From: Mycolicibacterium sp. CBMA 247
Lineage (GTDB): Bacteria > Actinomycetota > Actinomycetes > Mycobacteriales > Mycobacteriaceae
NCBI RefSeq assembly: GCF_009729095.1
Contig: NZ_VTGX01000001.1
Coordinates: 2,108,001-2,172,000, forward strand
Direction: 5' to 3'
DNA: 64,000 bases
Each line of letters starts with the position of its first letter. Positions within the stretch are counted from its first letter, which is position 1. The notes beneath the pieces were generated by a model. That model made no database searches. It was not told the origin of the DNA and saw nothing but the letters and a program-made list of their open reading frames with translations. The translations under genes were made by a program, and so were the position numbers. Positions 53,888 through 62,806 of this stretch are shown in pieces.

Positions 53888-54667
53888 ATGTCCACCTACA
53901 GCCATCCGCACTCACTGGACGGCCACGTCGCGATCGTCACCGGCGCTGCCCGGGGTGTGGGCAAAGGCATCGCCTCAGCCCTGCTCTCCCGCGGGGCGCG
54001 TGTGCTCGTGACCGACATCCTCGATGAGGTATTGGCAGACACCACAGCAGAATTCGCCGAAGCTGGGTTCGACGTCGCATCCGTGGTGGCTGACCTTCGT
54101 GACGCCGACAGTGCCCAGCACATCGTCGACGCTGCGCTCGACGCGTTCGGAACGGTGGACGGATTGGTCAACAATGCTGTCGCCAGCGCCGGACCCATAC
54201 CGTTCGTCGATATCCCCGCCGAGGAGTACGAGCGGGTCCACGACACCGGCCCGCGGGCGACGTTCCGGCTCATGCAGGCGATTCACCCTGTCATGGTCAA
54301 GGGCGGAGGTGGATCCATCGTCAACCTCGGCTCGGCCGCCGGAACAGTCGGCACCGCCGCCTTCGGCGCCTACGGCAGTGCCAAGGAGGCGATTCGCGGC
54401 ATGTCCAAAGTTGCCGCACTGGAATGGGGAGTCGACCGCATCCGCGTCAACGTCGTATGCCCACTCGCCGAGACCGACGGCTTGAAAGTGTTGCGCGACA
54501 TGGCGCCCAAGCAGTACGAGCAGGTTGTCAGGAGCACCTCACTCAAGCGAATCGGCGATCCCACCACCGACATCGGTTCCGTCGTGGCCTTCCTGATCGG
54601 TGACGACTCCACCTATCTCACCGGACAAACCCTCCTCGTCGACGGCGGGGCAGGCTCTTTCCGCTAA
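53888..54667 (+). CDS. SDR family oxidoreductase
   Basis: 259-residue classical short-chain dehydrogenase/reductase. Cofactor motif TGAARGVGKGIA (about residues 18-29), NNA (VNNAVASAG), catalytic Ser in NLGSAAG and YxxxK in FGAYGSAKEAIRG, C-terminal YLTGQTLLVDGGAG. All catalytic residues are present, unlike the SDR at 39572. AAAGGCGAC precedes the ATG. Possibly co-transcribed with the nitroreductase. Substrate unknown. Confidence 0.92.
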   Translation: MSTYSHPHSLDGHVAIVTGAARGVGKGIASALLSRGARVLVTDILDEVLADTTAEFAEAGFDVASVVADLRDADSAQHIVDAALDAFGTVDGLVNNAVASAGPIPFVDIPAEEYERVHDTGPRATFRLMQAIHPVMVKGGGGSIVNLGSAAGTVGTAAFGAYGSAKEAIRGMSKVAALEWGVDRIRVNVVCPLAETDGLKVLRDMAPKQYEQVVRSTSLKRIGDPTTDIGSVVAFLIGDDSTYLTGQTLLVDGGAGSFR

Positions 54668-54750
54668 CTACCAATCGCCGCAACGCGTTGGTCCGCCTTG
54701 TAGGTTCGATATTGCCGATCGAAAGCACGAGCCAACAAGGAGGAAGACCA

Positions 54751-55377
54751 GTGACGAGTAGTTCAGGGAGTGCGTTCTCCCGCCGCACATTCATCCGCGG
54801 TGCCGCGTTGTCTGTGCCCGTCGTCGGAGCTGCGGTAGTTGCACCAGTTGCCTTGGCAGCACCTCAGGAATGCGGTGATCCGTCCGGCAAGGTCGGAAAT
54901 TGCGCGGCTCAGCTGCCACAGCAGTTCAGCTCCACCAGTTTCAGCACGACGGCGACCGCGGGCGGCACGAACTACTCAATCCTGTTCAGCACGAACATCC
55001 GACGAGGTCCGCTCATCCCCTCGGGCGCCACCGGCTACCGCATCAACAGCGTCAGCGTCTCGGGCACGAAGCTCGATGGCACGCCGTTCTACCTCACCCC
55101 GGGCATCGGCGAGGTCGGCCCGCGGCTGCTCAATGCACTGTCCGCGTCATCGCTCGGATTCGCACTCGATGTGCCATGGGATCCGAACCAGCTCGTGCGC
55201 TCGTTCCTCTACACCTACGACGTCGAATTCCTGGCCGGGCTGACCGGAATTCAGACCTGCCGGTACACGACGACGATGGCGCTGGCCGATAACGGGATGA
55301 CACTCGGCGGCGTCGGGTCCGTCACCTTCTCCACGCCGATGCTCGCCGAGTGCGAGACGGCTCCGCCGCCGCAGTAA
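54751..55377 (+). CDS. Tat-exported secreted protein, function unknown
   Basis: 208-residue protein with a twin-arginine signal: FSRRTFIRGAALSVPVVGAAVVAPVALA followed by a cleavage site near APQ. The mature part (about 175 residues) has two Cys in ECGDPSGKVGNC and two later ones, beta-rich, with no known domain; the NYSILFSTNIRRG and FYLTPGIGEVGPRLLNALS stretches recur only in actinobacterial exported proteins as far as I can tell. GTG 54751 has AAGGAGG about 9 bases upstream. Convergent with the glucanase gene. Confidence 0.85.
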   Translation: MTSSSGSAFSRRTFIRGAALSVPVVGAAVVAPVALAAPQECGDPSGKVGNCAAQLPQQFSSTSFSTTATAGGTNYSILFSTNIRRGPLIPSGATGYRINSVSVSGTKLDGTPFYLTPGIGEVGPRLLNALSASSLGFALDVPWDPNQLVRSFLYTYDVEFLAGLTGIQTCRYTTTMALADNGMTLGGVGSVTFSTPMLAECETAPPPQ

Positions 55378-55393
55378 CCGCCGGCCTGGTCGG

Positions 55394-56374
55394 CTACCGG
55401 CCCGCGTTGCGGGTCAGATCGATCGCGTACTGGCTCACGAAGGTCCCCGCGGATGCCTCGCCCGTACCACATGAGCCGTCGGACTCGCCGGGACGCTTGA
55501 CCCAGAGGAAGGCGTCGACGTTTCCGTTTCCGGTCGCGGTGGTCGGGGCAGCGCCGAGGGCCCGGCCGCTGGGGTTGCACCAGTACATCTCGCCGTCGGC
55601 CGGTCCGGCGCCGTTGCGCGACGTGTCGATGACGTAGGGCTTACCGCCCGTCTGTCCCGAAATGGCGTCGCCGTAACCGACTTCCTCCGCGGTGGTGAAG
55701 AAGTTCGCGGTGTTGAGGCTGAAGCCCCGCGCCTTGGCGATGCCGACCTGGTTGAGCATGCCTGCCATCTTCTCCGCGCTCACCCACCGGGAGTGGCCCG
55801 CGTCGACGTACAGGGCTGTGGCCGGGTTGCGGGTCAACGTGTCGACGGCATAGCTCATCAGATCGAGGCGTTCCTGGCGCTGATCGGCCGACAGGCAGTC
55901 GGCCATCGCGAGTGCATCGGGTTCGAGGATGACCGCAGCCGGCCCGCTGCCGATGGCAGCTGCGACGCCGTCGATCCAGCCCTTGTAGGCACCGGCCGAC
56001 CCGAATCCACCCGCGGCGAAGCTCCCGCAGTCGCGATGCGGGATCCCGTACAGCGCCAGAATCGGCATGGTGCCGGCGGCCTGTGCCGCGGCGATGTACT
56101 TCGCGTCCACGGCGAGGCTGGAGACGTTGTCCATCCAGTACGCCGTGGGTGTGTTGGCGATGGCGGTCAACTCGGGACTCGGGTTGCCTTGCGCGGCGCG
56201 CATGGCCTTTGACGAGGGGTTGACGTAGAAAGAATGCCCCTCGAGCGGGTTCGAATCACTGACCAGGTGCACCGCCGGCGCAGGGGCAGCGGCAAGGCCC
56301 ACGGCGACCACCGAGGCGACTGTCAGAAAGGGAGCGATAGACCGCGCGACTGCGCCAACGGCTGAGGACATCAC
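55394..56374 (-). CDS. Secreted glycoside hydrolase family 6 endoglucanase
   Basis: 326-residue secreted beta-1,4-glucanase of GH6, like mycobacterial CelA1 (Rv0062). Signal peptide to about residue 35. Catalytic elements: YGIPHRDCGSFAAGG (D115) and AAVILEPDALAMADC (general acid D153), then ALYVDAGHSRWVSAEKMAGMLNQVG, NTANFFTT, VIDTSRNGAGP and the C-terminal VDAFLWVKRPGESDGSCG. Lacks a cellulose-binding module. Its natural role in mycobacteria is uncertain, perhaps on biofilm cellulose. Starts at ATG 56374; convergent with the Tat protein. Confidence 0.92.
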   Translation of the reverse strand: MMSSAVGAVARSIAPFLTVASVVAVGLAAAPAPAVHLVSDSNPLEGHSFYVNPSSKAMRAAQGNPSPELTAIANTPTAYWMDNVSSLAVDAKYIAAAQAAGTMPILALYGIPHRDCGSFAAGGFGSAGAYKGWIDGVAAAIGSGPAAVILEPDALAMADCLSADQRQERLDLMSYAVDTLTRNPATALYVDAGHSRWVSAEKMAGMLNQVGIAKARGFSLNTANFFTTAEEVGYGDAISGQTGGKPYVIDTSRNGAGPADGEMYWCNPSGRALGAAPTTATGNGNVDAFLWVKRPGESDGSCGTGEASAGTFVSQYAIDLTRNAGR

Positions 56375-56555
56375 CCCAGGAAAATAATGGGGCGACGCGA
56401 TAAGCGCCAGTCGCTTCCCGCCGGGACGGCGTGTCAGGCCTGGATCCGGTCGACGCCAGCATCGGCCAAGTCGCGTAAATCGTGCGCGCGCTTAGGCGGG
56501 GATCTACGCGGCTTGGCCGATGTTTCGGGCCCACGCGCGACTGATGCTGGCTACC

Positions 56556-59500
56556 ATGAGCGAAATTCATTCACGCGTGGCTATACCAGCGCTGAACTGG
56601 AGCGAAGAGGCGGTGAGCGGGCTTGTTCCGACTGGCACAGTGACTTTGTTGCTCGCTGATGCCGAAGGGTCTACGCGGTTATGGGAGACAGCCCCCGCGG
56701 AGATGACGGCCGCGTTCGCCAAGCTGGATCACGTACTGGTCGACCTGGTTTCAATCCATCACGGAGTGCGTCCGGTCGAGCAGGGTGAAGGTGACAGCTT
56801 CGTGCTCGCGTTCCCCCGTGCCAGCGATGCGGTGGCGTGTGCCCTGGCCCTGCAGCGGGCTCCGTTGGCACCGATACGACTCCGGATCGGAGTGCACACC
56901 GGGGAAGTGCGGCTCCGCGACGAGGGCAACTACATCGGCCCCGCCATCAACCGCACTGCCCGCCTGCGGGAGCTGGCACACGGCGGTCAGACCGTGCTGT
57001 CCGGCACCACCAGCGACCTGGTGGCCGACCTGCTTCCCGACGGTGCCTGGCTCAGCGACCTGGGTGTCCACCGCCTGCGGGATCTCCCCCGCCCCGAGCG
57101 AGTAGAGCAGCTGTGCCACCCCGACCTCCGTAATGAGTTCCCGCCGCTGAGGGTGCGCGATGTGCCTGCTACCCAACGGTTTCCGACCACACTGACCAGC
57201 TTCGTTGGACGCGTCGACGAGACGAACCAGATCGCGCAGTCGCTTCGCGTGAACAGGCTGGTCACGCTCACGGGAGCCGGAGGAGTCGGCAAGACGCGCT
57301 TGGCGTTGCGTATCGCCGAGGACCTGGCGGCCCAGTTCAGCGAGGGCGCGTGGTACGTCGACCTCGCGCCGATCACCGATCCTGATCTCGTGCCGGTCAC
57401 GATGGCGCGGGCGCTGGGCCTGCCCGACCTGCCGGGTCGCTCGACCCTGGACGCCCTACTGGGGTTCATCCGTGATCGTCACATACTCGTCGTGCTGGAC
57501 AACTGCGAGCACTTGCTCGACGCGAGCGCAGCGCTGGTCGTTGCGATTCTCGGTGCTGCATCAAGGCTGAAGGTACTGGCGACGAGCCGGGAACCGCTCG
57601 GGGTGCCCGGTGAAGCGACCTGGCGGGTACCGTCGCTGTCGCTGACCGACGAAGCAATCGAGTTGTTCACCGACCGTGCCCGTCTGGCGGTACCCGACTT
57701 CACTATCTCCGACAGCTATACCGCCACCGTTGCCGAGATCTGCCGCCGCCTGGATGGGATGCCGCTGGCAATTGAACTCGCCGCAGCGCGGGTCCGCGCG
57801 TTGTCACTCGACGAAATCCTCACCGGCCTACACGACCGCTTCCGGCTGCTGACCGGTGGTTCACGCACGGCGGTGCGCCGGCAACAAACACTGCAGGCGT
57901 CTGTCGAGTGGTCGCATGCCCTGTTGACCGAAACTGAACGGACGCTATTCCGCCAGTTGGCGGTGTTCCTCGGCGGCTTCGATCTCGATGCCGCCCAAGC
58001 GGTTGCCGGTGCCGGCGGCGTGGAGCGCTATCAGGTGCTCGACCAGCTCAGCCTGCTCGTCGACAAATCGCTGGTGGTATCCGAAACATCGGGGGGTGCA
58101 ACGCGATACCGTCTACTGGAGACGATGCGCCAGTTCGCTCAGGAACAACTAGGCGAATCCGGGGAAGCCGAGAATGCGCGCAACCACCACCGGGATCACT
58201 ATGCCGCGATGGCACATCGGCTGGACAGATTGGTCCGCTCGGGTGACGGACGAATTCTTGAGCGGGCCGAACGTGAGATCGACAATCTGCGTGCGGCGTT
58301 CGAGTGGAGCCGCGAGAACTCGGACGTCGAAACTGCCCTGGCTCTCGCCTCGTGGCTACAGCCACTCTGGCTCACCTGTGGACGGCTACGTGAGGGGCTG
58401 GCATGGCTGGACGCGGGTCTGGCCGATCACACAGAGAACCCCAGCCAGGTGGCACCGGCTGTGTACGCGCGGGCCCTGGCCGACCGAGCGTGGCTTGATG
58501 CGTCGGTGATCGCCACGGGCAACCGGGCGCAGGCGGAAGCAGCACTGACGATCGCGCGTGAACTTGACGACTCCGCCCTGCTGGTACGGGCGTTGGTCGC
58601 GTGCGGCGCGATCAACGGCTACAACGTGACGTTCGCGGCGGCGTACTTCACCGAGGCCCTCGAACGGGCGCGCGCCATCGGTGATGGATGGACGATGAGT
58701 TTGATCCTGGCCTGGAAGGCGATCGGCGCGATCGTCGCCGGCCGTCCGACCGAAGCCCGGATGGCCGCCGAAGAAGGCTGTCGACTCGCTGACCCCATCG
58801 GAGATCAGTTCACCTCGCGCCTCTGCCGCTGGTGCCTGGGGTCGGTCCACATGATGTGTGGAAATCTCGGTGAAGCGGAAAGGCAGCTGAATGACTTGGT
58901 GGTTGACTCCGAGCTGAGCCACGATCTGCTGCAGACCGTCAACGCCCGGCGCGGTCACAGCATGGCACTGACCTACCTCGGAGATATCGAGGGGGCGCGC
59001 GCCATCGCCGTTGCCGCGATCAGGGACGCCGAGCAACTCAGCCCGTGGCATCTGGGCCTCGGCTATTTGATTTTGGGCATGACAGCCCTCGCCGATGGGG
59101 ATGAGACAGAGGCAACCGAAGCTCTGGAGGCGTGCTGGACCAACGTCAGCGAACACGCGGAATCCGCGGCGATTTGTCGTGCATGGATCGCTCTGGCCGC
59201 ACTCGCACGCGGGGATCTCGTTGCCGCTCACGACTGGGCCGATGAGGCGGTGCGGACAACGTCCGGTATTCAAAAGGCGATTGCCCTGACCGCCCGTGCC
59301 CGCGTCGCGCTGGAAGAGGACGGCACCGAGCAGAGCGAGTCTGACCTGCACGCCGCACTCGATGAAATGACCGCAGCCGACGGATATCTCGGGCTCACAG
59401 ACATCTTCGAATGTTTGGCGGCGGTCGCCGCGCGAGGCGGCGCCTATGCCGAATCTGCCCGGATGCTCGGTGCTGCCGACTCGCTGCGACGCCGGTCCGG

Positions 59501-59885
59501 CGAGGCTCGACTCAGGATCCACCAGTCTGGCTACGACAAGGTCGTATCGGACGTTCGAACCACCTTGGATGACAACGACTTCCGGTCGTTGTGGGACGAG
59601 GGAGTTGCGCTGTCGACCGACGATGCCATCGCGTACGCGCAGCGGGGTCGTGGTGCACGCAAACGACCCGCGACCGGCTGGGAGGCGTTGACACCTACGG
59701 AGCGTGACGTCGCCCGGCTGGTGAGCGAAGGGCTGGGCAACAAAGAGGTCGGCGCCCGACTCTTCATCTCACCCCACACCGTTCAGACCCACCTGACCCA
59801 CATCTACACCAAGCTGGGAGTCACCACTCGGACGCAGCTCACGCGCCAAGCCGTCAGCCGGAACGATCAGTCGGAGCCCTCGTAG
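56556..59885 (+). CDS. Class III cyclase domain, STAND ATPase, TPR and LuxR regulator
   Basis: About 1109-residue regulator of the Rv0386/Rv0890c/Rv1358 type. Cyclase domain about 25-180: TGTVTLLLADAEGSTRLWETAPAEMTAA, VEQGEGDSFVLAFPRASDAV, GPAINRTARLRELAHGGQTVLS. STAND ATPase: SFVGRVDETNQIAQSL, Walker A GAGGVGKTRLAL about 250, HILVVLDNCEHLL, then LEQ-type region and helical repeats 520-1010. C-terminal LuxR HTH: LTPTERDVARLVSEGLGNKEVGARLFISPHTVQTHLTHIYTKLGV. ATG 56556 or 56520 may start it. Integrates nucleotides and DNA binding; target unknown. Overlaps the TetR gene at its end by 19 bases. Confidence 0.93.
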   Translation: MSEIHSRVAIPALNWSEEAVSGLVPTGTVTLLLADAEGSTRLWETAPAEMTAAFAKLDHVLVDLVSIHHGVRPVEQGEGDSFVLAFPRASDAVACALALQRAPLAPIRLRIGVHTGEVRLRDEGNYIGPAINRTARLRELAHGGQTVLSGTTSDLVADLLPDGAWLSDLGVHRLRDLPRPERVEQLCHPDLRNEFPPLRVRDVPATQRFPTTLTSFVGRVDETNQIAQSLRVNRLVTLTGAGGVGKTRLALRIAEDLAAQFSEGAWYVDLAPITDPDLVPVTMARALGLPDLPGRSTLDALLGFIRDRHILVVLDNCEHLLDASAALVVAILGAASRLKVLATSREPLGVPGEATWRVPSLSLTDEAIELFTDRARLAVPDFTISDSYTATVAEICRRLDGMPLAIELAAARVRALSLDEILTGLHDRFRLLTGGSRTAVRRQQTLQASVEWSHALLTETERTLFRQLAVFLGGFDLDAAQAVAGAGGVERYQVLDQLSLLVDKSLVVSETSGGATRYRLLETMRQFAQEQLGESGEAENARNHHRDHYAAMAHRLDRLVRSGDGRILERAEREIDNLRAAFEWSRENSDVETALALASWLQPLWLTCGRLREGLAWLDAGLADHTENPSQVAPAVYARALADRAWLDASVIATGNRAQAEAALTIARELDDSALLVRALVACGAINGYNVTFAAAYFTEALERARAIGDGWTMSLILAWKAIGAIVAGRPTEARMAAEEGCRLADPIGDQFTSRLCRWCLGSVHMMCGNLGEAERQLNDLVVDSELSHDLLQTVNARRGHSMALTYLGDIEGARAIAVAAIRDAEQLSPWHLGLGYLILGMTALADGDETEATEALEACWTNVSEHAESAAICRAWIALAALARGDLVAAHDWADEAVRTTSGIQKAIALTARARVALEEDGTEQSESDLHAALDEMTAADGYLGLTDIFECLAAVAARGGAYAESARMLGAADSLRRRSGEARLRIHQSGYDKVVSDVRTTLDDNDFRSLWDEGVALSTDDAIAYAQRGRGARKRPATGWEALTPTERDVARLVSEGLGNKEVGARLFISPHTVQTHLTHIYTKLGVTTRTQLTRQAVSRNDQSEPS

Positions 59886-60554
59886 CATTCATTGCCTGGC
59901 GGGGTGATGCCATCAACCGGCCATCCCGAGAGGACTCCCCGGATCAACCGGTCGAGCTGATCAGCGTCCTCGACCAGGGGCTGTCCGATGACGAAGGTCA
60001 TCATCACCCCGTTGACGAACGAGAACAGGGTTTTGGCCTGGTCATCGACGACGTCGGGCGCCATGGGGTTCTCGTTCGTGGAATGCCATTCGGTGACGAC
60101 TGCGCGAGCGAGCCCGTAGAACCCCTCCACAGACTCGTTCAGCGTTGCGGCCAGTTCAGCATCGCGGCCGGCCTCTAAGGCCAACTCATAGCGGGCTTTG
60201 GCCCGGGTGAGCCAGGGCTCGGTTGCCGAATACATGACGAGGGTGGCAAATCCGACCGTGCCTGCGAACTCTGTTGGATCAGCATCGGTCAGCTCGGTGA
60301 GCAGGGACAGGTCGGCCAGGTCGAGTTCGTTGAGGCGCGCAGCGATCGCGTGCATCAGAGCTTTTCGTGTCCGGAAATAGAACGAGGTCGTGCCGTCGGG
60401 CACCCCAGCCTTTTTGTCGACCTTCGGGTGGCTGACGCCGCGCGCGCCGTCCTGGCCGAGCAATTCGATGGCAACGTCAGCCAGCTCGCGGCGGCGCTGG
60501 GCTGCGTTGTACTTCCTGCGTTCAGCGATGCCCCGCAGTGTATCGATCGGCCAT
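59867..60554 (-). pseudogene. TetR family regulator with a one-base frameshift near its start
   Basis: TetR-type protein: RRRELADVAIELLGQDGARGVSHPKVDKKAGVPDGTTSFYFRTRKALMHAIAARLNELDLADL, then a full helical ligand domain to 59867. The HTH frame has no ATG or GTG start. An ATG at 60554, preceded by GGAG, opens MADRYTA and stops at TGA 60522-60524. Skipping one base of the C4 run at 60531-60534 joins both into one protein (MADRYTA-GIAERRKYNAAQ...). So either a real inactivating slip, a phase-variable run, or a sequencing error. The lipase gene ends 30 bases upstream on the same strand. Confidence 0.75.
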
Positions 60555-60584
60555 CCGAGGCTCCGCGATATCGCCCCGCGACGA

Positions 60585-61877
60585 TCAGAACTGTCCGCAG
60601 TTGGGCGTGGTGGGTTCGCCGTTGAAACGGGCGGCGATCCACTGCATGGCCGGCTCCCCGTCGACGAGCATGGGGAGCGCGTGGTTGATCACCAGTTTGT
60701 TCAGGAACGGCGGTTCCTCGTTGGTGCGGAATTCGACATCGGCACCCTGCGCGCACCAGTCCCTGCCCAGCTGGTTGGCTGCCGTCCACGGCACCAGCGG
60801 ATCGTAACGGTTGCTGTTGATCAGCACCGGCGCGTTCGGCTTGTACCGACCAAGCTTCTGTAGGTCGAACAGGCTGCTGAACGGTTCTTCGTTGACGAGT
60901 GTGTTGATGTCTTCGTTGAAATAGGGCTGCAGATGCCGGAATGCGAAATCGACGATCGTCTGGCCCACACATTGGCGCGACACCGACTCGAGCATGTCCT
61001 TGCCGCGTTGGGTGAGCTTCGAGCGGATCGCGTCGGCGGCCTCGGGGTAAGCGGCGATGACGCCGTTGAGCGCATACCCGACGACGCCCACGAGCGCACT
61101 GCCGTCGGCGTAGGGCAGTAATTCCTTGAGGTCGGCCGGCGGCGCACCGGCGAAGGTGCCGACGATGTTCAGTTCGGGCGCGTAGGCCGAGGCCAGCTCC
61201 GCCGCCGATGCTGTTGCCCCACCGCCCTGCGAGTATCCCCAGAATGCCACGGGGCCATGGGGATCCAGCGATGTCTCGGGCAATTTCATGGCCGCACGGG
61301 CAGCGTCGAGGACCGCGTAGCCTTCGGCCAGGCGGTTGACGTAGGTGTGCATCGAAGACGTACCTAGACCCTCGTAATCGGTCATCACGATGGCGAAACC
61401 GCGGGCCACCATCGTCGCGATGAACGCTTCCTCGTAGTTGACCATGATGTCCCAGCCACCCGAATAGTGGATGCCCTGGTTGAACATTCGCGACGGCGCG
61501 CACTGGTTGCCCTGACCCTGGGTGCCCGGCGCATAGACGATCAGCGGCCGCGGACCCTTGCCGGGCCAGTCGTTGTACGGCTCGAAGTAGGTGCCGGTGA
61601 CGGCAATCGGATTCCCGCGAGAGTCGGTGCTGCGGTACATGATCCGCGTTCCGGTCGCCATGATGGCGCCCAGCTGACCGGACGGCTCGAGCACCAACCG
61701 GCTCGGTTCGGTGCGGATCACATCGCCGGAGGCGCCGGCCGGCAACGGGTCCGGCGGGAGGTAGAAGGCTTCGTACTGCCGCTCGTCACCAGTATCGGCG
61801 AACGCCGGTGTCGTAGACGCAACAAGTGACCCGACCATCAGCATGAGGACGATCACAATCCCCCCGGCATTGCGCAC
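60585..61877 (-). CDS. Secreted lipase family protein (LIP-type alpha/beta hydrolase)
   Basis: 430-residue exported lipase of the secretory-lipase (LIP) family. Signal peptide MRNAGGIVIVLMLMVGSLVASTTPAFA. Catalytic Ser in AFWGYSQGGGATASAA (S216), Asp in INSNRYDPLVPW, His in KLVINHALPML. Early motif FYLPPDPLPAGASGDVIRTEP and the R-G-N-P-I-A-V-T-G-T-Y-F-EP segment mark the family. GTG start at 61877 without an obvious ribosome-binding site, with a dyad almost touching it. Upstream member of a probable lipase-tetR operon. Confidence 0.9.
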   Translation of the reverse strand: MRNAGGIVIVLMLMVGSLVASTTPAFADTGDERQYEAFYLPPDPLPAGASGDVIRTEPSRLVLEPSGQLGAIMATGTRIMYRSTDSRGNPIAVTGTYFEPYNDWPGKGPRPLIVYAPGTQGQGNQCAPSRMFNQGIHYSGGWDIMVNYEEAFIATMVARGFAIVMTDYEGLGTSSMHTYVNRLAEGYAVLDAARAAMKLPETSLDPHGPVAFWGYSQGGGATASAAELASAYAPELNIVGTFAGAPPADLKELLPYADGSALVGVVGYALNGVIAAYPEAADAIRSKLTQRGKDMLESVSRQCVGQTIVDFAFRHLQPYFNEDINTLVNEEPFSSLFDLQKLGRYKPNAPVLINSNRYDPLVPWTAANQLGRDWCAQGADVEFRTNEEPPFLNKLVINHALPMLVDGEPAMQWIAARFNGEPTTPNCGQF

Positions 61878-61882
61878 TACCG

Positions 61883-61902
61883 GACAGTAACAAGAAACTG
61901 TC
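61883..61902. promoter_or_regulatory. Dyad at the lipase start, likely TetR operator
   Basis: GACAGT (61883-61888) and ACTGTC (61897-61902) with an 8-base centre, ending 5 bases from the GTG of the lipase gene. Fits the downstream TetR as self- and lipase repressor. Confidence 0.5.
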
Positions 61903-61919
61903 TCGTCATGTCACGTTTC

Positions 61920-61935
61920 CTCTAACTAACTAGAG
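61920..61935. promoter_or_regulatory. Second dyad upstream of the lipase gene
   Basis: CTCTA-ACTAAC-TAGAG, with flanking TTTC and AAA extending the symmetry imperfectly. It lies in the 146-base region 61878-62023 between divergent genes and could be an additional operator or a promoter element for the DsbA-like gene. Confidence 0.4.
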
Positions 61936-62023
61936 AAATTACGAACCTCGCAGGTCACGCCCTGGCCAAGCCTTCAAGCCGGCGCCCGCCCCCTCGTCAG
62001 ACTCGCGCGCATCCCCCTACGCC

Positions 62024-62728
62024 ATGATGGAGAGCATGAACGTGAGCCTGACCGGAGCCGGCCCTGCGAACCGGTCGGCATACAGATCGATTCACCTCGC
62101 GATGATGGTCGGCCTACTCGCGATGGCACTGATATGGGGCCCCAGCGCCGGTCGCGCGTACGCGGCCGAGGCGTCGTCCGCCGGGGATGTCCTCTCCATC
62201 GGCGACCCCGCGGCGCCGGGCCAGATAGACATGTATTTGGATCCGCTGTGTCCCTACAGCGGGAAGATGGTCCGAGAGCAGGGCGCCGAGATCGGCCGGC
62301 GCATTGAGGCCGGCCAGCTCCACATCAATCTTCGGTTCGTTAATTTTCTCGAAAAGTACTCTGCCAGTGGCACTTACGACAGTCGCGCAATCTACGCGGC
62401 CTACATCGTCGCCGACCACTCCCAATCGAGCGACATCACCTGGCGCTTCATTCAACAGATCTACGCCGCTGATCAACAGCCGAAGGAAAAAGGCCCGACG
62501 GATCTGAGCAACGATCAGCTCGCCGGGCTGGCTGACCGCGTCGGCGCGCCGCCGTCAGCCCAGGACATGATCAAGCTGGGACTTCCGGTCCCCTACGACG
62601 GACATACCATCGCGGCGAACAACCTTCCGCTCCTCCGGCAGCTCCCCGATCCCGGCGTGCCCCTCGTAGTCGTCGACAACGAGTCGGTCGACGGAAACTC
62701 GGATTGGCTCGATCGGCTTCCGCGCTGA
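62024..62728 (+). CDS. Secreted DsbA/thioredoxin-like protein with CPYS active site
   Basis: 234-residue exported thioredoxin-fold protein of the DsbA/Thioredoxin_4 type. N-terminal hydrophobic signal (MMVGLLAMALIWGPSAGRAYA). Active-site region: IDMYLDPLCPYSGKMVREQGAEI, where the second Cys of CxxC is Ser (CPYS, C76), so it cannot make the usual internal disulfide. Fold continues with INLRFVNFLEKYSASG and the cis-Pro region GVPLVVVDN. Possible roles: isomerase-like mixed-disulfide chaperone or a glutaredoxin-type monothiol enzyme. Start uncertain between ATG 62024, 62027 and 62036. Confidence 0.85.
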   Translation: MMESMNVSLTGAGPANRSAYRSIHLAMMVGLLAMALIWGPSAGRAYAAEASSAGDVLSIGDPAAPGQIDMYLDPLCPYSGKMVREQGAEIGRRIEAGQLHINLRFVNFLEKYSASGTYDSRAIYAAYIVADHSQSSDITWRFIQQIYAADQQPKEKGPTDLSNDQLAGLADRVGAPPSAQDMIKLGLPVPYDGHTIAANNLPLLRQLPDPGVPLVVVDNESVDGNSDWLDRLPR

Positions 62729-62806
62729 TCATCGGGGTGTTCCGAAAGGCGACAACCCCATTGACGATGTTGCCCTGATCGCGGCTGGGGCTGCGAGGGA
62801 TTCGCG

